The translations under genes were made by a program, and so were the position numbers. 64,000 nucleotides of DNA from Siphonodentalium dalli (Eukaryota > Mollusca > Scaphopoda > Gadilida > Siphonodentaliidae), in contig CP136062.1 of NCBI GenBank assembly GCA_032622095.1, positions 225,384,578 to 225,448,577 on the forward strand. Reading direction: 5' to 3'. The notes beneath the pieces are model-generated. The model did no database searches and was not told the DNA's origin. It saw only the letters and a list, made by a program, of their open reading frames with translations. Shown here piece after piece: positions 56,496 to 64,000 of the stretch (its first letter is position 1; each line of letters opens with the position of its first letter).

Positions 56496-58350
56496 ATCCC
56501 TCCAAAGAAGCGCAGAATCGTACAAAAGCAGGGGCGTCATGCGGCACCATATATAGTCAATTCAACGGCAGATGATTCTACCAGGACGGCGCCACTGGAC
56601 TTATCCGTTCCATATACTGGGACTGATATCCAAACACAACCACATGACGCACATTCTTTACCGGTAAAAATACCGGTATGGGACCTTTCCTGTTCGCATT
56701 CAATATCGGTACCTATATCAAACCCGACAGTTCTGGCACCGACTAATTACCATATTCCATATTCATCAGTTCAGGCTTCTGCGAATGTGTACAGCTCACC
56801 AGCAACGACAAACACTTCTAGCATGCATATGCCACGATTTTCAGTGCCTCTGACGCCGAACATTCCAGTGTCATACATCACCACTCCAGCTTCATCAACC
56901 ATCAGGACGTCCTGGACAGCTTCAAACCCGACCGTCCCAGCTACAGCTCATTCTCATTCTCTGAACCCGCATACACTGATCCATCCGTCCATATGACTGT
57001 TCCATCGACCAGTCATATCATTCAACCTGTGTCGAACTCTCATGCAGTTACCGGTAGTGTTGCTGCCTCGCATAATGAACCATTGGACACTCGTGACATT
57101 TCAAATGACAATCTGCCTTCACAGGTTGCCTCGGCAATCACCACAGTCATGCAGGGGGCAGGTAATACTGTCAGGGATATTCAGAATTTTCAATCCGAAC
57201 TTCAGAGGATTATCTCATCTTTTCTACATGGTGACAACAACAGTAGCCGGGGGTTGATATTAATCCAAGTCCGGTTGTCCCTCTCATCCCTCATATGTCA
57301 ACACCGCTGTATTTGGCATGGCAAATACATCACCAGCCCTCCATACGGCCACCACAGTGCCATTTTTGATCACCTCACCTGTGCCCTTAAAGGTCAAAAC
57401 ACAAATTTGGGCTATTGAGCCCATAAATGTGGCCATACTTCTCCCCAGTAACCAAGCAGATGAGCCACTTTGCGACCCATCTGGTCTATTGTGGGAATAT
57501 ATATATATCCTTTATTTCCTCCGTTAACGAAGAGCTGTTACAATATATTTTAAATGTTTACACAATTGCAATGAACAAATGAACGAATACAAAAAAAAAG
57601 CAACAAAAAAAAAGAAGGAATATGTAAGTAAACAAACATTAATGTGTGTGGTAGACAGATAAGCCAGCCACACACTGGACGAGGCAGCCATGCTCAAACA
57701 GCAATAGAGGTCGGTAAGCAGACTGTTTGTCATGCATACAACAGGCCGTGCGTGCATACAGACATACATACATACACACATACATACATACATACATATA
57801 TGCATAAACACACACATACCAACATACATACTTTCATGCATACACACATACATTCATATACACATACGTACATACACACATACATACGTATATACATACA
57901 TACATACATACATACATACATACATAAACACATGCACCCGGGGTATTGGCAGGCAATCCAGTAGGCAACCAGACATAAACAAGCATATAATCAGACGATG
58001 CATGGATATATATATAGAGAGAGAGACTTGCAAGAGAACATCATGCTCGCATGAAGCCTTCAGACGAGTCACTCAAATAATTATCAATCGGGATCGGGCA
58101 TGCAGACATTTCCAAAGACTACGTTGTATGTGCCCGTTTCTTACTGCCGAAATTTCCACCACGGTCTGTTTTGCAATGGAAGTTGTGGGTTTTCCCATCA
58201 ATGCTTTAAATGTTTTCGTGCCCACAAAGCTATCTCCTGTGCTGCCCGCTCATCACTTACCCATGCGGCCAACAACAAACCCAACCCGGTTCAAAACCAC
58301 CTGCAGGCCAGCAGCCTACAAACACCCGTAAAGGTTCTAATTTTAAATAG
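56496..58350 (+). pseudogene. gag of the right element, interrupted
   Basis: The start codon is mutated (ATC at 56496-56498), followed by PPKKRRIVQKQGRHAAPYIV. The Ser/Thr-rich part runs to about 56996 and the coiled-coil-like part to about 57250. At 57497 an insertion with a (CATA)n run replaces about 330 bp of gag. The C-terminal Cys/His cluster resumes at 58100-58270 with CRNFHHGLFCNGSCGFSHQC. Confidence 0.75.
57497..58077 (-). mobile_element. LINE 3'-end insertion with CATA microsatellite inside gag
   Basis: On the minus strand the sequence runs into gtaacagctcttcgttaacg and gaggaaataaaggatatata, a LINE-like 3' tail. The stretch 57755-57930 is (CATA)n/(CACA)n. Compared with the left arm, 332 bp of gag (left 35901-36233) are missing at this spot, so insertion came with a target deletion. 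Confidence 0.65.
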
Positions 58351-59160
58351 ACTTTTACATGGATACGGTTAGACTAAACGTGCTTTTTTAGTTCAAGGGT
58401 TTTCTGAAGGCTTTCGATTGGTTTGTCAAACAACACCTCCACTTTTGGATTCACCCAACTTGAAATCGGCTACTGAGTTTAAATCAATATTAATGGAAAA
58501 AATTAGCGTTGAACTTCAAGCTGGTCGCATTGCAGGACATTTCCTTCACAAACCGTTACCTGATTTTGTTATTTCTCCGATTGGACTAGTTCCGAAAAAG
58601 TCTCCTGGGCAATTTTGCATGATCCAGCATTTATCATATCCGGCTGGTAATTCTGTCGATGACCATATCAGGCCAGATTGGAAAACCGTTCCATACTCAT
58701 CAGTACAAACTGCTATTTCATTCATGCAACAACTTCCTCGTCATTCGTACATGGTTACTTGTGACTTGGCTCATGCGTTCCACTTTCCCCTAAGGACTAC
58801 CATTTACTGGGTTTTACAGTAGACAAGCATTATTATTATGACAAGGCCCTCGTCGTGGGGGCTTCCAGCAGTTGCTTTCTTTTTGAAGAGTTTAGAACGG
58901 ACCTCGAGTGGATGGTTTCGTCTCATCTTGGTATGCGCTCGGTCACCCACTATCTAGACGATGTTTATTGGATTTGTCCTGCTAAAGAGCTTGCCACGAC
59001 CTACTTACAGGCTTTCTTAACGCTCTGTGAAAAGCTAGGGCTTCCGATTGCACCATACAAGACATGTGGTCCATCGACCTGTCTCAGATTTCTGGGCATT
59101 GAGATTGATACCGATCAGATGATGGCTCGGCTACCGGCCGACAAACTTGTCAACAATTAA
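58330..59160 (+). pseudogene. Reverse transcriptase of the right element, frameshifted
   Basis: Contains FVISPIGLVPKKSPGQFCMI, HSYMVTCDLAHAFHFP, then a frame change, then THYLDDVYWI and LRFLGIEIDTD. The Arg-to-Cys change in SPGQFRMI (RMI to CMI) and the shared frameshift make activity implausible. The YLDD box is intact. Confidence 0.87.
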
Positions 59161-59321
59161 TATCTAATTTCTTACAGCGTAATCGGGTTCTTCTCAAAGA
59201 ATTGTAGTCTTTGATTGGTCTGTTAAACTTTACATGTTCAGTAGTTCTTCCAGGCAGAGTTTTCCTGCGGAGATTAATCAACTTAACAATCACAGTAACT
59301 AAACCTAACCATCATATTAAA

Positions 59322-59850
59322 CAGTCGACGTAAACATCTCCGTAATAATTATAATATTACGTCGACACGAATTCATGTAAAAACCCATTTCCAGAACAAT
59401 GGGCTTCCCAATATCGTGACGTCATACTGATGTCACAGACATTCCAAATAAGGAATAATTTATGCGGTTGTATTGGAATGTTACGAGAGGCAGAGATATA
59501 CAGAACACTGAATATCGGCATCGGTTATTTCGCCGCCAATCAGAATCATGCCATTTGTCAAAAGTGTTTTTCTTTAATAAAGCAGCTGGTCAAAACTTTA
59601 AATCAGTGCCACATGACCGAGTTAAACGACTATTGCGTTTGCCGTATACAGATGACACATGAGCTATGATTTTTACGGGACACGCGCAGCTGTTATCGGT
59701 TAGCCAATCGGGGTTAGCGTTTCTGGTACGCTTCCAATCAAAACAAGGAATTTCTTGGTATATCCCCAAGTCTGGAAATAGCTTTCCGGCCAGTCCTGTT
59801 CGACTCAGATGAATTTATATGATATACTGAGTCGAAATTTATGTCGACTG
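59322..59850 (+). mobile_element. 529-bp element with exact 9-bp target duplication
   Basis: catattaaa at 59313-59321 and 59851-59859 flanks ends CAGTCGACGTAAA and, inverted, CAGTCGACATAAA. The left arm at about 34672 has the empty site (accatcatattaaactgaac when read in this orientation). Nine-base duplications fit MULE-type transposases, though the termini were not recognised. Internal ORFs (59430-59669) have no known domain. Confidence 0.9.
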
Positions 59851-59954
59851 CATATTAAACTGAACCGGTCAGCTAAACAGGATCTTCTCATCTGGCAACA
59901 GTTTCTTCACGACTTTAATGGGAAGACACTGTTTCTGGACCGTCATTGGCTCAC

Positions 59955-60345
59955 CAGTGCCAAATTGGTATTGCAAACAGATGTAGCCAGTACAATTTGG
60001 TTTTGGTGCGATTTTTGAGAATCGATATTTTCACGGTACTTGGCACCCAGAGGAGAAACAGTATAACATCGCCGTCATGGAGCTGTATCCCATAGTTCTT
60101 GCAGTCAAAATTTGGGGGCATTTGATGAAGAACCATTGCGTTTTATTCTACTCTGATAATTCAACTGTAGTATCGGTCATTAATTCACAAACATCTAAAG
60201 ATAAGCATCTATTGGCTTTATTGCGCCAGCTTGTGTTACCCTGTTTATTAAATAACATTATTTTCAAAGCTAAACACCTGCCCGGTATCCACAATGTTTT
60301 AAGCGATCTCCTATCCCGTTCGCAGGTATCCGAGTTCCTGATACA
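59955..60345 (+). pseudogene. RNase H domain of the right element
   Basis: LVLQTDVAST carries the first Asp, MELYPIVLAV the Glu helix, LFYSDNSTVVSVINSQTS the second Asp (SDNS), and KAKHLPGIHNVLSDLLSR the final Asp with N-x-L-S-D-x-L-S-R. All four positions of a retroelement RNase H are visible. Frames change near 60018. The left counterpart is cut by a MITE. Confidence 0.85.
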
Positions 60346-60387
60346 AGCGAAGCCTGGTCCCAAGCTCCAAGAAATCACCCCGCCAGA

Positions 60388-61270
60388 TTGCTCGCGTCAC
60401 ACCTGGTTACGACCACAAACATGCTGATTGGACAATCACTTTCAAAAAACTCACTACGCCAATATGAGCTTGCTCGGGACAAATATGTCACTTTCTGTTT
60501 GGCTCTCAATATCAACCAACAATGGCCAATACCATTAGATACCTTGTGTTTTTTGTGGCTTATTTGTTTACGAAGCAATTGGCTCCAACCTCCATTGTTT
60601 CCACCCTTACAGCACTTTCATACTGATACAAAATTAACATGCTCCCTGACAACACCCATTTATTTTTGATGAAAAAGATCATATCTGCTACCAAAAGGCT
60701 TTGCCCGGTCATGGATATTCGGTTACCTATTACTTTGCCCCTACTTCACCAACTTATCGCGGCATTGCATTACACCACCGATAATTCTTACGATCGTGCA
60801 TTAACAGCAGCTCTGTTTACATCAGAATTTTACACACTTGCACGAATTGGGGAATTTTGCCCCAGCACACTCAAGGAGGCCTCCTCAGTAGTTCATGTTC
60901 ACGACTGCTCAATTTCAACTCATTTGGCAACCATTATTTTCCGCCATTTCAAGCACAATATCCGAGGGGCAACTCATTCGATTCAAATTCGGGCTCAGCC
61001 TAACGCATTATTTTGTCCGGTTGTATAACATTCAGGAATTACTTGGCAGTTCGTTCATTGACAGCCGGTCCTTTATTCTGTCGGTCCAACCTTCGACCAG
61101 TACTTCGTCGCAATTTTGATAAAACACTACAGCGCACACTCACCTTTTGTCAGGTGGATACAACTGTGTTCAAAGCTGCACAAATGGGTTTTTCGGATCT
61201 TCAGATTCAGCAACTCGGCCGCTGGAAAACCGATGCCTTTCGTAAATATATTCGGCAAACACCTTTGTAA
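60388..61270 (+). pseudogene. Tyrosine recombinase of the right element, frameshifted
   Basis: Core-binding part 60388-60669 (NSLRQYELARDKYVTF), catalytic part 60639-61028 with FYTLARIGEF (first Arg), then after a frame change 61170-61270 with LQIQQLGRWKTDAFRKYIRQ, which holds the Tyr nucleophile. The H-x-x-R region reads CQVDTTVFKAAQMG, where an Arg is expected but Gln is seen. The enzyme would integrate circular DNA. Confidence 0.83.
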
Positions 61271-61762
61271 ATCAGTTAACATGCCCATTAAATCCAACAG
61301 AAAGGGAGGTCTCTGCTTCTCGGACTTGGCATGGGCGTCCATTGGGATGCAGCAACTTGTCTTTCGATGGTTTGGCTTGTTTGCCTAGTCTTCTTTCATC
61401 AGTTATGATCATACGGACCGCTGAAAGGAAGACCCTACACCTTCGACAAGGCATGGGCGTCGTGATGTTAAGGGGTTTTTCTTTCTGGTCAACATACCTC
61501 AGTCGGGGTGGATACCCCACCCATTTGTTTTCCTCATCTTTCTTTTCTTTTTATCATTTTATTCATATCACATTAATCAGCTCAATGGAGATTATTACCC
61601 TTGCCATTGTGTCCAAATTTTAATCACATTATATACAAAATATCCCGGATGTATTCTCTGATCTTATAGTTCCACGTCTCGCTCCTTGGGTGGCCGCGTT
61701 GAAGTGAATCAAAGCAAAGATAAACAAAAGGTAGAGGTTTGATCCGCTTCAACTGTGGCGGT
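61271..61762 (+). other. 3' region of the right element before B1
   Basis: Matches 32378-32870 inverted. Non-coding or decayed; the overlapping frames at 61116-61623 carry no domain. Confidence 0.5.
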
Positions 61763-61799
61763 ATTGTCGTCCACCTTTATGTATTTCAACTTTTGTATT
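61763..61799 (+). repeat. B1 repeat of the right Ngaro-like element
   Basis: attgtcgtccacctttatgt followed by atttcaacttttgtatt, the B sequence. The B2 partner is absent from this copy. Confidence 0.75.
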
Positions 61800-61937
61800 A
61801 CTATATTGTTACATTGTTTTACTCTGTGTTGGGAAAGAATCATGTTAAAATTTTAAAATCATATAAATTAAAACAGAGTCCATCCGGAAACCATTGTTTC
61901 TAAATTCACCTTATTATCCAATGGACCGGGTTCATAA

Positions 61938-62301
61938 ATGCGAGTAATGAGGGCAAATCGCCGGCATTAGTCATTTATGAATCCGTCCCGTCTATTTTGA
62001 GCAGTTATGGAATAAGAATTTAAGTTTCTTATAAATATAGTTTCGATTTATAAAAATTAATGGTCATGACATAATTTTAGTCGCTTGAGTTCGATAGCAA
62101 ATAGTTTAGGAAATAAAATTTCAATATGATGATTATAAAACATTAGATTTCGTGTTTGAAAAGGAACTATTTTGCGCGTCGGACTACATTACTCGAGGAG
62201 AGAGACAAGCGTATGGATACGGCCTCTTTTCTGCGAATATCAGCCTGGCATAATTCCACCAAAACATCGTTCAGCAGCAGAAAAGAGCCCATTATTCTCA
62301 T
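61938..62301 (+). repeat. A2 repeat of the right Ngaro-like element
   Basis: atgcgagtaatgagggcaaa to cccattattctcat, 364 bp, partner of 54431-54764. It retains the full cgtatggatacggcctcttt stretch. Confidence 0.85.
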
Positions 62302-62471
62302 TACCCACCACCTCCCCATCCAACCTCCGATATTGCATTTCCCCTCATCCGTTGATCCAGGGACTTATCAGGGGGTTGGTGACGCGCTTGCATCGCTCAC
62401 TATATACACCCTGCACCTCACCAGCATCTATCATATTTTCATAATGTCAACTTTTCCTTTTTGGGGCCAAT

Positions 62472-64000
62472 TTTTTTTCATTTCGCCCAATTTGGGCGGT
62501 AATCTGATGGCTGTTTTTCATCTGACGTGTTAGCCCAAACTACATTTCCAAGTAACGATGGTTTGTTGTTTATTTTGAGGAATCGTACCACATCAGATGA
62601 ATTCAGCCCAAATATGTTAACAGTTGTCTTGTAAAACATTTGCAGTAGGTTAGCGTTATTTGTTTTTTGCGGATGTCATTTAACATGGGGAAAATAGACT
62701 ACTACGTTTGAACGGCATGTGCATTTGTCGTTTTTTAATTATAACAACATGATAATCAATAACAGAGGCAGTCTCTGTCAAATAAAGTCCCTCTATTAAC
62801 GATACTAATTGGGGAACTTTCTAAATTAAATTACGTGTAAACTAGCGTAAACGGATACCTGCTGCATTTTATAGAAGTTGCCGGAATCGGCCTACTCGCA
62901 CCAGGGCTAACTCGCCCCAGTCGACGTGTGCCAACTCGGAATAAAAGGCCGGCTCGGAATAAAAGATGTATACGGGGTGTTATATGGCGTTTGGTCCGTT
63001 GAAACTTGGTGTATATGTCCGGGCTGGGACATGGAATACAATAACGTTTGAATTGTTTTAAAATTTTCAAATGTGTTGATTTTATTCAACTTTTTCGTTC
63101 TGAACACACTATACTCGTCATATCGATATCTAATATTACTTAGAAATTTCAGCTTTCCAGATTCATAATCGCTCCATTGACCGCGTACTCGGGCATTTTT
63201 TGCGGTAACGGTGCTGGTGTGCAGATCCGCCGGTACTCGGTACTGTGGTTGCATATATATGCACGTTCGTAGATCAGCAGGCTGTCTGGCAAAATACAGT
63301 AGTATCAAGTTTCGCTCTTTAAACTACACGCGATGCACATCGATCGTGATTGTATTCATGGCGTGAGAGGTCAGTCACGGAAGGGTGGTTCCTGGTTTTT
63401 ATGTGTCTATTATAACTCTTCAATGGTTGAATTCCAATTCTTTGAAAGCACGGCCTTGTGATATTGTTTTAATCTTCAAAGATTATTTTTGTGTTGGGAA
63501 CTTGTGATTGCAACTTATATTTTTGCCTTTATTTTTGCCCAGTTGTGGCAATTATACAGTTACAATTTCTTATCATGTATTCACAAACGACCCCACCCAC
63601 AAGTATGGCCCACGCGTTTTTATTAATCACATACACACGTACCCGTTCACATGTCGTATCAGTTTGCATATATAAGGTAGACCATTTTGAATTTAAATGG
63701 GACTCATGGAACCTCCAGTTATATAATAAAATCGGGAACGAATATCCACGAACCGTTCACAGTGTACATGTAATTTGCCGAATAGACATGATAGTTCATA
63801 TTTGGTATAGGAACTCGTGAAGAGAAATTGTTGCCTAACTTGACTCATTATTGTTTAGATTTAAAATGGCCGACCGCGCGACTTTGCAAATACATTTAAT
63901 CTGATTGAATATTGTGAAGTGAAAACCACCGACGTGTGTCGCGTTACTTTCTATCAGTTTATCACACACAGAAGAACAATAAGTTAAAACCACAAAACGT
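62472..64000. other. No gene recognised
   Basis: Unique AT-rich DNA beyond the right arm. The open frame at 63491-63820 has no domain, signal or splice support that I can defend. Nothing else seen. Confidence 0.4.

Larger units (their letters stand above)
53344..62471 (-). repeat. Right arm of the large inverted duplication
   Basis: Inverted partner of 31668-49057. It lacks the hAT and family P/S insertions and has its own insertions (57497-58077 and 59322-59850). It stops inside the element's 3' region before B2 (divergence near ttggggccaattttttttca at 62460-62480). Confidence 0.92.
54431..62471 (+). mobile_element. Ngaro-like tyrosine-recombinase retrotransposon, right copy, 3'-truncated
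   Basis: Order on the plus strand: A1 54431-54764, SGNH-like ORF, hairpin leader, gag, RT, RNase H, tyrosine recombinase, B1 61763-61799, A2 61938-62301. B2 is missing because the arm ends first. Protein segments match the left copy at nearly every residue (for example the RT block differs at only a few positions in 100). All ORFs are broken; the gag start is ATC instead of ATG. Confidence 0.85.

Noticed and set aside
57644-58072. ORFs rich in HTYIHTYI or CMYVCMYV
   Set aside because: Translations of a CATA/CACA microsatellite in both strands, not proteins.
63491-63820. 109-residue plus-strand ORF near the window end
   Set aside because: No recognisable domain, no signal or splice context; long open frames of this size arise by chance in this window.

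Overview
This is eukaryotic DNA, almost certainly from an invertebrate animal. It is AT-rich and has no bacterial-style gene packing. It shows spliced exons with GT/AG borders and is crowded with animal transposon classes: a tyrosine-recombinase (DIRS/Ngaro-type) retrotransposon, hAT elements, non-LTR retrotransposon pieces, many TTAA-flanked MITEs, and 5S- and tRNA-derived repeats. A marine lophotrochozoan (mollusc-like) is my guess, but nothing here fixes the species.

Host gene (minus strand, 30.8 to 15.1 kb). Five short exons too small to stand out as ORFs sit at 30755-30635, 25388-25304, 18342-18220, 17798-17728 and 15188-15064. Each has consensus or near-consensus splice sites and all four junction phases agree. 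They give about 175 residues beginning with a signal peptide. The later exons resemble the N-terminal barrel of the TULIP fold (BPI/LBP/PLUNC and relatives). The 3' end was not found and probably lies beyond position 1. Its introns hold most of the repeats: two arrays of a 56-bp unit grown from a MITE terminus (20.7-21.9 kb and 28.5-30.3 kb, opposite orientation, flanking exon 2), an AT-rich CTAATTAC-type array, a 48-bp minisatellite, a fold-back element and several MITEs.

1-15 kb. Two degenerate 5S-rRNA-like copies, a hAT remnant with a BED zinc-finger fragment, an array of about 155 bp period (3.6-5.15 kb), TTAA MITEs, a 542-bp inverted-repeat element, a 3.6-kb minisatellite of 51/50-bp units (9.84-13.43 kb) and a LINE 3' end.

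31.6-62.5 kb. A large inverted duplication. Each arm carries one Ngaro-like element in the order A1 repeat, SGNH-hydrolase-like ORF, gag, RT-RNase H, tyrosine recombinase, B1, A2, (B2), plus about 1.1 kb of flank. The arms (31.67-49.06 and 53.34-62.47 kb) share old frame disruptions and differ by later insertions. Each arm therefore serves as the empty site for the other: a 7.67-kb hAT composite (8-bp duplication), three TTAA MITEs, and a 529-bp element with a 9-bp duplication. The 4.3-kb spacer holds three long palindromes and a short tandem duplication split by a MITE. Nothing recognisable was seen from 62.5 to 64 kb.

No intact protein-coding transposon was found. The only plausible functional coding sequence is the spliced TULIP-like gene.
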